A stretch of DNA of 21,983 bases from NCBI GenBank assembly GCA_900544845.1, contig UQWV01000035.1, positions 1 to 21,983 on the forward strand, read 5' to 3'. Source of the DNA: an uncultured Collinsella sp. GTDB taxonomy: Bacteria; Actinomycetota; Coriobacteriia; Coriobacteriales; Coriobacteriaceae. A program made the translations under genes and the position numbers. Shown in pieces: positions 6,618 through 13,929 of the stretch (its first letter is position 1; every line of letters begins with the position of its first letter). The notes below the pieces were generated by a model, which saw only the letters and a program-made list of their open reading frames with translations, was not told where the DNA came from and did no database searches.

Positions 6618-7403
6618 TTACTCATCCTCTCCGATGAAGGCGTCTGCGGAAGCGTGGGCGGCGAGCTCGGTGTCCCTCTCGGCACGCTGGTAGAACGCGA
6701 TCGCGAGGGCAACGCCGACGATGGCGGCGCCGATGATGGGCACGTTCAGGAAGGCCGAGAGGAAGAAGCCGACGAGCAGGTACTGGAAGTACTTGCCGGT
6801 GGGCATGTAGCGGAGCAGCATGGCGATACCGATGGCCGGGAGCATCTTGCCGGCGAGGGTGAGGCCGGAGAGGAACCACTGAGGCATGACCTCGAGGAGC
6901 CAGTTGACGGCGGGCTGGCCGAGCGTCACGGAGACAAAGACGGGCAGGGCGGCGCACAGGCCGAAGAGCGCGGGGCAGACCCACAGGATGGCGTTCATCT
7001 GATTGAACTTACCCTCGTTGCAGAACTTCTGGGACTTCTCGACGACGAAGCCGTTGAGGATCTTGACGATGACGTCGAGCTGGATGCCGAGCATGCCGAC
7101 CGGCAGGCCGATGGCGAGGCCCGTGTCCGCGCCCAGGGTCACGCCGTAGGCGGTGGCGATGATGGCCATCGTGCCGTAGTCGGGAATCGACGAGCCGCCG
7201 AAGCCCGCGACGCCGAGCTGCATGAGCTGGATGGTGCCGCCGATGACGAGGCCGGTCTGCCAGTCGCCCATGACGACGCCGGTGATAAGGCCCCAGAAGA
7301 CGGCATAGTTGACGAAGATCATCGGGATGCCGTAGTAGTCCACGTGCTTGATGAAGGCAAGCAGGGTCAAAAGGACGACCTGCAGGATAGTGAAGTTGAC
7401 CAT
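6618..7403 (-). CDS. Mannose-family PTS enzyme IIC (membrane)
   Basis: A 261-residue integral membrane permease subunit with multiple hydrophobic helices. The family signature GGTIQLMQLGVAGFGGSSIP (55-74) and the following acidic DYG are present. GGAGGGATC precedes the ATG, and the IIB stop lies 9 bases upstream. With IID it determines substrate selection. The LevE/F/G-like arrangement and the downstream fructokinase suggest a fructose-containing sugar. The C-terminal tail is charged and cytoplasmic. Confidence 0.9.
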   Translation of the reverse strand: MVNFTILQVVLLTLLAFIKHVDYYGIPMIFVNYAVFWGLITGVVMGDWQTGLVIGGTIQLMQLGVAGFGGSSIPDYGTMAIIATAYGVTLGADTGLAIGLPVGMLGIQLDVIVKILNGFVVEKSQKFCNEGKFNQMNAILWVCPALFGLCAALPVFVSVTLGQPAVNWLLEVMPQWFLSGLTLAGKMLPAIGIAMLLRYMPTGKYFQYLLVGFFLSAFLNVPIIGAAIVGVALAIAFYQRAERDTELAAHASADAFIGEDE

Positions 7404-7412
7404 GATCCCTCC

Positions 7413-7886
7413 TTAGATGAGGTCGGCGACGGAGACGGGCTTGTCGGCGGGCACGAACTGTGCCGTCACCTTGACGCCGTGGGCGATGAGCGCCTTGTAG
7501 CTCTGGACGTTCTCGGCGGAGGCATAGGCGCGCTGGGTGAGCTGGACGCCGCCCTCCTTGACAAGAGAGCCGCCGACGATCAGCGACGGGAGCTCGATGC
7601 CCGACTCGACCAGGTGAAGGATCGTCTCGGGCTCCTTGGCGATGACAAAGACCTTCTCGCGGTCGTACTTGCCCGCCGCGAAGTTCTTGAGCGCGGTCTC
7701 CTCGGAGATGATCGAAACGGCCATGCCCGCGGGGCGCGCCATCCTCATGGTGGACTTCAGGACCTCGTCGCCGGCGACCTTGTCGTCGATGACCATGACT
7801 CGGGTCGCGCCCGACACCGGGGCCCACTGCGTCACGATGATGCCGTGAAGCAGGCGATTGTCGATTCGTGCCATAACAACACTCAT
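7413..7886 (-). CDS. Mannose-family PTS enzyme IIB
   Basis: A 157-residue cytoplasmic IIB. The phosphorylated residue is His14 in ARIDNRLLHGIIVTQW (6-21), the standard IIB site (R-I-D-x-R-L-x-H-G). The start at 7886 is chosen because AGGAG lies 6 bases upstream and MSVVMARIDNR is the normal N-terminus. A longer frame starting at 7955 has no ribosome site and adds non-family residues. It is the first PTS gene and lies 123 bases from the regulator stop, so it probably has its own promoter. Confidence 0.9.
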   Translation of the reverse strand: MSVVMARIDNRLLHGIIVTQWAPVSGATRVMVIDDKVAGDEVLKSTMRMARPAGMAVSIISEETALKNFAAGKYDREKVFVIAKEPETILHLVESGIELPSLIVGGSLVKEGGVQLTQRAYASAENVQSYKALIAHGVKVTAQFVPADKPVSVADLI

Positions 7887-8009
7887 GTTTGCTCCTATCA
7901 AATGAAGTTTTACGTTCGGTACTGCCTCGGCGCTATCCGGATTCGCGCCGGGCAAGGGGTTATCGGATTATTGAGGACGCGCGGTCAGCTTGCGGCGGCG
8001 CGGGGAAGG
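7887..8009 (-). promoter_or_regulatory. Regulator-PTS intergenic region with nested dyad
   Basis: A 6-bp inverted repeat CGGCGC/GCGCCG (7928-7933 and 7945-7950) encloses the 8-bp palindrome ATCCGGAT (7935-7942). A second ATCCG/CGGAT dyad reaches further right. No clean sigma-54 -24/-12 element or strong -35/-10 pair was found. The dyads are candidate regulator sites or the end hairpin of the regulator transcript. Confidence 0.4.
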
Positions 8010-10751
8010 TCACTCGTCGAGCAGGAGGTCCGAGGAGCCGAGGCGCTCTTCTCGCGGCGGGGCGGCGCTCACGCTTATGTAGTCGAAGACATATGCGATC
8101 TCGCTTACGGGAACCTCTACGCGATAGCGCGTCGAGATGCTCGAGAAGCTCTGCCTGAAGGACTCGATGAAATCGGCACGCTCCTCCTCGAAGCGGTCCT
8201 GGCCAACGTAGGTCTCAATGGGGTTTCTGGTAACAAGGCGCTCGACGAGACAGCAGAGGTGGACGTAGAGCCCAATGATGGCGTTGCTGCCGATCTTCTC
8301 GCCTGTCCTGCGCTGAAGCTCGTGCACGGCGCTCTCGATCTCGTGGAATAGCCGTTCCGGGTCGAGGATGGTGATGGAGCGGATGACGTTCTGCAGCGTC
8401 ATGTTCGAGAGCAGCTTCTCGTGGAAAGAAGAGAGCTCGGAAGCGTCAAGCCACCTGCCGAACACGGCATCGACCTTAGAGGCAGACGCCGTCGACATGA
8501 TGTCCTCGAGGGCGACGAAGGGGACGGAGGCGACCCCGGGGTCTCCCGTGCCGATGACGGCGCAGACGCGGTGCTCGGAGAAAACGGCGTCGTTCGACCC
8601 GTTCGCGACGAGCTGCTTGAAGGGCCTCGTGAGCAGGCGCGCGCCTATGGTGCGCGGGAGGCTCTGCGAGACGAGCTGGCGTATCCTCTCCGCAGCGTCG
8701 ACCCCGGACTCGGAGCAGAAGACGATAGCGTCCTCACGGTTGACGCGCTCGATCACCTTGCAGTGCGTCACGCACGCGGCGGTCGCATCGCCAAGAACCT
8801 CGGCGATGGACTTGCCGCCGAGCAGCCCGACCCCGATCTCGAGCGCAAGACCGGTAGAGACGTTGTTCACCACGCCGATAGTGGAGTCGGTAACGTTCTC
8901 GAGGGCCTTATAGGCCTCCTCCAAGGAGCCCATGTCGACGAGGAACACGACCCCGGTGCAGTAGGAATGGCGGTCGACGAGGCGCTGGAGCGGACCGACG
9001 ATATCCTTCAGCTGCTGGTCGTAGGGCATGTCGACCGCCTCGTACACATGCATGCCGAGCATACGGTTCGCCGCGTCGGCGATGCTCGTCGCCGTTGAGT
9101 AGCCGTGGGACAAGATGACGCAGAGCGTTCGAAGGGCCTTCGCGTCGCGAGACTCCGATGCGACGCACAGCGTCAGAAGCGTCTTCGTGAAGTGATCGAG
9201 CGAGATTCCCAGCGCCCCTTCCACGTCTGCGGCGACCTGATCGGAGACGCTCGAGGCAAACGGTAATTCGGAGGTCACAGCACCGAGGAGATGGGAGATT
9301 TGCTCCGCACAGGCAGACTTTCGCTTAGCCAGGCCGATGCCCGGCCACAACTGCAGGCAAATCTCCTGGGCCAGTAGAAAAGCGACCTTCCTCGAAAGCT
9401 CGATGCCATAAGAAGAGCCTGCGTCGGCAAGGACCGCGCCCACGATGCGCTCGAAGGCGCGCGACCTCGAGGAGGTAACGCCGCGGCCGAAGATTAAGTG
9501 ATCCTCAACGCCGCGCACAGCGGAGACAGCTTGCGAGACGAGCTCGGAGACAGAGAGCTCCCCGGCGCAGAATCGCTCATCGAGAGAGCACAGGGCATCG
9601 AGCGCCTGCTCGACCGGCCCTGTGCTCTCGGCGGCATCCAGGGACGCGTCGATCAGAACGCCATCATCGGGCTGTTGATCGATCTGCGCGGAGGAGAGGA
9701 GCCCGCTGGGAAGAAGATACGGGCGAACGACGACGTAGTCGCCCTCGCGATTGAGGAACGCTTTGGCGCAGCAGTTCGTCACGCAGGCGCGCAAGCCGGC
9801 GATGTTATCGGAAAAGTCCGCGTTCACGAGGCAACGGTATGCGCCGCGGCTAATCTTCACATCAGAACCGATTCTGCACCCCTCGCTGCGCAGGAAGCTC
9901 AAGATGAGATCCTCGCGCTCCTCGGGGGTCCGCTCCTTGAGTGAGGGGACGCGGGCACAGATGGGCATTTTGCTGTAGGCCGAGGAAACCTTCAGATCAT
10001 CGGCGGAAAGCGTCGTCGAAAGAACGAGGCGAGCGCGCGGCGCATCCTGGGAGGCATCGAGCCCGAGGGCCGTCGCAAGGCAGTGCTCCATCGCAGAGGG
10101 AGAGAGTGCCTCGATGCCGTTGACAAAAACCACACCCCCGCGCGATTTCGCGATCGACTCGTCAAGAAGCCCGTTGAACGAGGCGGCGTCCGGGACCCCG
10201 GCGCAGTCGATGCGCACATAGGAGGAGTCGCGGGACAGCAAGCCCTGGTTCTTGCCGTACTCGTACACAAGACGAGAAAGGAAAGACTTGCCGACACCCA
10301 CGCCGCCGCTCAAGAGGATGGGCAGGCCGAACGGAGGGTACTGAACCGCAGCCTTGCACTGCTCGACAACGGAGCTGAGGCTCAGGTCAAAGCCCACGGC
10401 ACGCGCGAAGTCGCGGTGATCGGCGATTCCCGTCGCCTGGATGAGGTCGGCGAGCGAGGCGTACTCGCTTGCAGAGAGCTTTACCTGAAAACGCTTCTGG
10501 AACGCGCGGCGATGAAAATAACGGACAGGCCTGCCCGCCACCTTAACCACAAGGCCGGCGCGAACAAGGTCGTTGAGGTACTGGCTCGCCAGACTCCTGG
10601 AGATGATGAGCGTCTCGGCGATGTCGGAGGTGGACAGACGGGCAAGGTCGTCGAGCGAGACGGCAGAGGTGAGGGCCTCGAGATGCTCGAGAATCCTATC
10701 CCTCATGTCGACGGGCTTCTTTGCCAAGCTGTCCTGTGCGGTCTTGTCCAT
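8010..10751 (-). CDS. LevR-like PTS-controlled transcriptional activator
   Basis: A 913-residue multidomain regulator. It has an N-terminal winged helix (about 15-80, with ETLIISRSLASQYLNDL), then an AAA+ module (about 120-345) with Walker A GGVGVGKS (149-156) and a weak Walker B VVFVNGIE (207-214). PRD1 follows at about 400-530, then an EIIA-Man-like domain (about 543-690) with a probable phosphorylated His549 in VILSHGYSTA. A degenerate EIIB-like part covers about 700-760, and PRD2 (about 780-890) contains His831. LevR-type proteins activate levDEFG-like PTS operons, switched by phosphorylation from HPr and IIB. The AAA+ module is shorter than in LevR, and the GAFTGA loop that contacts sigma-54 is absent. 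GGAGG lies 9 bases before the ATG. It controls the adjacent PTS operon by location, which is inference. Confidence 0.85.
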   Translation of the reverse strand: MDKTAQDSLAKKPVDMRDRILEHLEALTSAVSLDDLARLSTSDIAETLIISRSLASQYLNDLVRAGLVVKVAGRPVRYFHRRAFQKRFQVKLSASEYASLADLIQATGIADHRDFARAVGFDLSLSSVVEQCKAAVQYPPFGLPILLSGGVGVGKSFLSRLVYEYGKNQGLLSRDSSYVRIDCAGVPDAASFNGLLDESIAKSRGGVVFVNGIEALSPSAMEHCLATALGLDASQDAPRARLVLSTTLSADDLKVSSAYSKMPICARVPSLKERTPEEREDLILSFLRSEGCRIGSDVKISRGAYRCLVNADFSDNIAGLRACVTNCCAKAFLNREGDYVVVRPYLLPSGLLSSAQIDQQPDDGVLIDASLDAAESTGPVEQALDALCSLDERFCAGELSVSELVSQAVSAVRGVEDHLIFGRGVTSSRSRAFERIVGAVLADAGSSYGIELSRKVAFLLAQEICLQLWPGIGLAKRKSACAEQISHLLGAVTSELPFASSVSDQVAADVEGALGISLDHFTKTLLTLCVASESRDAKALRTLCVILSHGYSTATSIADAANRMLGMHVYEAVDMPYDQQLKDIVGPLQRLVDRHSYCTGVVFLVDMGSLEEAYKALENVTDSTIGVVNNVSTGLALEIGVGLLGGKSIAEVLGDATAACVTHCKVIERVNREDAIVFCSESGVDAAERIRQLVSQSLPRTIGARLLTRPFKQLVANGSNDAVFSEHRVCAVIGTGDPGVASVPFVALEDIMSTASASKVDAVFGRWLDASELSSFHEKLLSNMTLQNVIRSITILDPERLFHEIESAVHELQRRTGEKIGSNAIIGLYVHLCCLVERLVTRNPIETYVGQDRFEEERADFIESFRQSFSSISTRYRVEVPVSEIAYVFDYISVSAAPPREERLGSSDLLLDE

Positions 10752-10761
10752 GACTTCTTAC

Positions 10762-10781
10762 CTCCTTGTACAAGGAGTATA
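10762..10781 (-). promoter_or_regulatory. 16-bp palindrome at the regulator promoter and ribosome site
   Basis: CTCCTTGTACAAGGAG (10762-10777) is a perfect palindrome. On the minus strand it lies just after a -10-like TATACT (10781-10776), and GGAGG of the regulator's ribosome site is at its end. The transcription start would fall inside it, so it is a good candidate for an autoregulatory operator. It could also arise by chance from the ribosome-site sequence. Confidence 0.45.
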
Positions 10782-10879
10782 AGGGGAACACAGAGAACGG
10801 AAGGGGGCACGTGGGGGAATCAACAGCCCCGAGGAGAAGTTCACCACTTGAGGGGCAGAAAACAACGGCCATTGAACAT

Positions 10880-11035
10880 TCAGGGCCGACGCTCAACACT
10901 TCGGCTCGACACTTCGCTTTGGAAAGGGCCCTGCGCGATGGTACAGCCCTCCATCTCGCAGCACAGGTCGCCGAAGGTCGCGAGGATGCGCTCCTTCTGT
11001 TCCGTGGGCGAGACGGCTCGGTGGGCAAGGTCCTC
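10880..11035 (-). pseudogene. Fragment of an unrecognised minus-strand gene
   Basis: A 51-codon stretch open between stops, with strongly GC-biased third positions like the neighbouring real genes. It contains HRAVSPTEQKERILATFG and a Cys-containing CCEMEGC. It has no start codon with a ribosome site, and a stop directly precedes it. It looks like the C-terminal remnant of a helical protein. I do not recognise the family. Confidence 0.35.
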
Positions 11036-11068
11036 TCAAAAGGGGTCGTCCGACGCCGCAAGACCTCG

Positions 11069-11236
11069 ATGACCGATTACCGCCTCGAGCAAGTGGCGGA
11101 TTACCTCTGCACCATCGAACTTGCCTTGGTCAAGTACGAGGCCAAGGAGAACGGTGAGACGTACAACAAGTTCTTCGGAGGTATAGATTCTTTCAAGAGG
11201 AACTGGTTCAAGCAAGCCCGCAGCAAGCGGATATAG
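11069..11236 (+). pseudogene. Fragment or small gene of unknown function
   Basis: A 55-residue frame from an ATG at 11069, with mostly C or G at third positions. It is a soluble helical sequence with VADYLCTIELALVKYEAKEN (residues 8-27) and a basic end, FKQARSKRI. The open frame runs further upstream without a recognisable start, and no ribosome site precedes the ATG. It faces the opposite way to the fragment at 10880-11035. It is probably the 3' end of a lost gene. I do not recognise it. Confidence 0.35.
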
Positions 11237-11297
11237 GTGGTTCCGCAGTCTCGCAGGGAGCGGTCGTCTCTCCTCCGGCCAGGGCCCCAAGCGACAC

Positions 11298-11343
11298 GCT
11301 TCGAGCAGCGATAGCGAAACGCAAGCAACGGCGTCGCGGGCGC
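11298..11343 (+). pseudogene. Second decayed DUF2992-tail-like sequence
   Basis: GCTTCGAGCAGCGA (11298-11311) is identical to 180-193 inside the DUF2992 remnant. It is followed by codons for KRKQRRRGR, shifted by one base relative to the first part. This resembles the basic tail KRKQKHRGH of the first copy. The match is short and could be convergent. Confidence 0.3.
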
Positions 11344-11478
11344 CTCGTGCGCCATAGTGTCCATGTGGTCATCTCCTATCGTCTCAGCGTGGTAGCTGAA
11401 GATTCTAGGCGCTGGCCACGCCCATTTTCCGGGGCGCCAACACCAACGTTTAGCACACAAGGAGTTTGACGAGATGAC

Positions 11479-12063
11479 TCAGCGAGTATTGAATCTATCC
11501 GCCCATGCAGCCACGTCGAATAACTCCAGATTGGGGTAACTGACCGTTTCGCCCGTTTCTTTAAGACAGGCCTCCGCGGCGTTGCACAGCGAGCTCGCGA
11601 GCGACGCCGCATCAACGCGGAACGTCACGCTCTTAGTCGCACGCATCCCGCTCTTGGGCGACGGCCAGGAAGAGCAGAGGGCGTTGCACCCGTGGAGGAC
11701 AAGCTCGAACTTGTAGTCGTAGTCGAAGCTCTCGTCTTTCTCGGGAGCATCGACCGACACATCGTAGTCGCCTGAATGCAACAGGGAGCACCGGAGCTTC
11801 CAGCACATCTTCCCATTAAAGATTTGACCTGGAATCGTTTCACCTTCGTTCGAGGGGTCTCCCGAAAACAGGAAGTCGTTTGCCACCCAGTCATCAAACC
11901 ACTTCACATACTGCCGCCCCGCCGCTCTCTTCCCGTTATGAAGGACGAGATTGGGGTAAAGAAGCTGCCCCATGGCGTCGGGAATGGTAAGGGAAGACAT
12001 AAGGGCTGGAATAAGGCAGTCTTTCTCAACCGCATTTCTAATCGATTCGACGAGTAGCTTCAT
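11479..12063 (-). CDS. Small protein with HEPN-type RX4H motif, partner of the upstream nuclease-like gene
   Basis: A 194-residue soluble protein. It opens with a helical segment and SSLTIPDAMGQLLYPN (23-38), then RQYVKWFDDWV (50-60), a pattern seen in a widespread family of uncharacterised proteins. KLRCSLLHSGD (89-99) carries Arg91 and His96 in an R-x4-H arrangement, the catalytic motif of HEPN RNases. A GAGG site 7 bases before the ATG supports the start. Only 28 bases separate it from the 582-residue gene upstream, so they form one transcript. RNA cleavage and a defence or toxin role are inferences from the motif and context. A hit to a named domain could change this. Confidence 0.55.
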   Translation of the reverse strand: MKLLVESIRNAVEKDCLIPALMSSLTIPDAMGQLLYPNLVLHNGKRAAGRQYVKWFDDWVANDFLFSGDPSNEGETIPGQIFNGKMCWKLRCSLLHSGDYDVSVDAPEKDESFDYDYKFELVLHGCNALCSSWPSPKSGMRATKSVTFRVDAASLASSLCNAAEACLKETGETVSYPNLELFDVAAWADRFNTR

Positions 12064-12091
12064 TTCGATGCCTCAAAAAGTCTATGCGGTC

Positions 12092-13840
12092 TTATGCGAA
12101 GAAACGGCCGATCGGCCATGAGCCGAGCATCGTTCGTGCCTCTTCGTCAAGTGACGCTCTGAGCGCAGAGGCCATGTCCGAGTCTCCGCGCAAGGCTGCT
12201 GCGCATGCTTTCGACAGCGCACTATCTGAATTCAGCTGGATTGCCATTAACTCAGATTTCTCCTCGCTAGTAAGATCTCGCTTTCGAGCGGCAATTTGAT
12301 ATCGATTTATCAGGGTTGCCTCTCGATCCGCAAAAGCTTCCAGGGCGTCTACGGTCATCTCGCAGCATTTCAGCAACTCTTCCTTACAGCACGCATCTTG
12401 ATCGTAGGCTGATAGCATTTCAAGCATCTTGTCGTTGACGTAGGCAGAGCTAACTTCGGTGACTGGATACTGCTTCAACGTAGCGGCAAACACCTCGGCA
12501 TCGATATTGGCAAGCCTCATATAGTCCTGCATCGTTTGGACGAACAGAGGCGCGACGACTACGGGGGCATTCCCCTCGCCCCGGAAGAACACCGAGACCG
12601 TCAGGTCATCCAGTCGAAGCCCATCGACCATTCGGTACATATCTTCAGATACTTGGTAAAACACGAGCTTAATCGGATGGTTCCCCAGATTGATATATCC
12701 GAATCCGTTTTGTCGATCCTTGTAGTGAAGGGGTGCGTTCTCAACCAATCCCTTGTAAATTGTCTCGATGTTTCTTAAATCCTGAGTGGTCAACGCACTG
12801 ATGTCGAGCTCTGGCTTGTAATGAAGAGCGTCGACAACCCGCTTGATAATCTCCAGCGACTGCAATCGACTCTCAAGGGCGTCGAGGTCGCCTCCGCTCA
12901 ACTTGCACCCGCGAGCAAAGCCGCTTCCGTCTATGGAAAGCGTACCGGTTTGCATCAATGCGCGCATGAGGGCCAACTCTTCCATGCGCTCGACAAGAGT
13001 TCCGGTCTCGCTGAGGGTGATTGTGTTGGTGGAGAGGCATATGTCGAAACCCCTGAAGAAAACGTGCTCGCCATTCTCATTTTCTCCGGCCATGACCACC
13101 GCATTTAGGGAAACATCACCAGAGCTGACGTCATGCCGAGACCCAATCGCGACGCCAACTATGTTTTCAAGCTTATTCAAGGGATACAGCTCTCCCCAGG
13201 GGCTCTTCCCGTAGATATACAGCCCGTTCCTGTATGGAGCCAAGCTTGCGGGCGACTCGCCCTCGAGCAGCTCGATTCCAAACTCGCACTCATCAAAGCA
13301 AAGGCCGGCGTCCTTAAATTCCTCGATTGTCTTGGGGGCGATGCCAGCGACTGCTCGCTGCTTTGCTCTGTCCTTGACCGCCCTTCTGACAAGCCGCGTC
13401 AATTCCGCCGCGTCTGTTGGAAGCCGGTCGAAACGCAAAGAGATGCGCTCTTGTTGCTCCGGAATATCGGCCAGAATCTTCTTTAGGTCATAGGGAAGCA
13501 AAAGTCTGTAGAAAACCTCCGCTGAACGAGCCTCGCTCCCACAGTAGACGTAAAAATAGATGCAGCCTCCAGCAATGTTGAGATAGTGCTTGAGGTCTGA
13601 AACTCGAACTTGCCGCTTAGGTCGGTCCGATTTTCTTTTCGAAGTGGTCCCCTTGACCTGAAGCGGCAACTGGCCTTCAACGGTCTCAATCGTGAAGGAA
13701 GAAGACGAGTAGACTTGCAGGTGCCCGTCGGTGCATTCGGTCTTGTCGTTCTCATCTATATACGCATAGACGCAAGCGACATCGCCGAAAGCCTGCTTGA
13801 CAGCATTGACCGCGTTCTGCTCGATTTTGCGATTGTCCAA
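12092..13840 (-). CDS. Large protein with N-terminal DUF4365-like nuclease fold
   Basis: A 582-residue soluble protein. The first ~125 residues fit a DUF4365-like PD-(D/E)xK module: Glu7 in RKIEQNAV, Asp38 in TDGHLQVY, and Gln61-x-Lys63 in LQVKGT, with a following KHYLNIAGGCIYFYVYC strand region (84-100). The remaining 450 residues are not recognised; they are helical near the C-terminus with a charged repeat-like region. The start is TTG at 13840, supported by AAGGAG close upstream. No better ATG is near the family-like N-terminus. It is the first gene of a two-gene unit with the RX4H protein, and the ATPase gene lies 89 bases upstream in the same direction. DUF4365 domains occur in defence proteins, so nucleic-acid cleavage is plausible. 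GC is lower than in the sugar operon. Confidence 0.6.
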   Translation of the reverse strand: MDNRKIEQNAVNAVKQAFGDVACVYAYIDENDKTECTDGHLQVYSSSSFTIETVEGQLPLQVKGTTSKRKSDRPKRQVRVSDLKHYLNIAGGCIYFYVYCGSEARSAEVFYRLLLPYDLKKILADIPEQQERISLRFDRLPTDAAELTRLVRRAVKDRAKQRAVAGIAPKTIEEFKDAGLCFDECEFGIELLEGESPASLAPYRNGLYIYGKSPWGELYPLNKLENIVGVAIGSRHDVSSGDVSLNAVVMAGENENGEHVFFRGFDICLSTNTITLSETGTLVERMEELALMRALMQTGTLSIDGSGFARGCKLSGGDLDALESRLQSLEIIKRVVDALHYKPELDISALTTQDLRNIETIYKGLVENAPLHYKDRQNGFGYINLGNHPIKLVFYQVSEDMYRMVDGLRLDDLTVSVFFRGEGNAPVVVAPLFVQTMQDYMRLANIDAEVFAATLKQYPVTEVSSAYVNDKMLEMLSAYDQDACCKEELLKCCEMTVDALEAFADREATLINRYQIAARKRDLTSEEKSELMAIQLNSDSALSKACAAALRGDSDMASALRASLDEEARTMLGSWPIGRFFA

Positions 13841-13929
13841 GCTTCTCCTTACTGTTTTAGATCGTCAGCAAACCGATGTCAGGCATGTTTCTCACTTGAC
13901 CTAACTGCCTCGCGATGAATCGCATGGCC

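Noticed and set aside
7887..8009. Sigma-54 -24/-12 promoter before the IIB gene
   Set aside because: The best candidate has TTGC at the -12 position but CG instead of GG at -24. This is not acceptable, and it agrees with the missing GAFTGA loop in the regulator.
6654..8351. Plus-strand open frame of 565 codons across the PTS genes
   Set aside because: It is rich in Asp, Glu, Gly, Ala, Val and His in the pattern of antisense GC-rich coding DNA, and the minus strand encodes clear PTS subunits.
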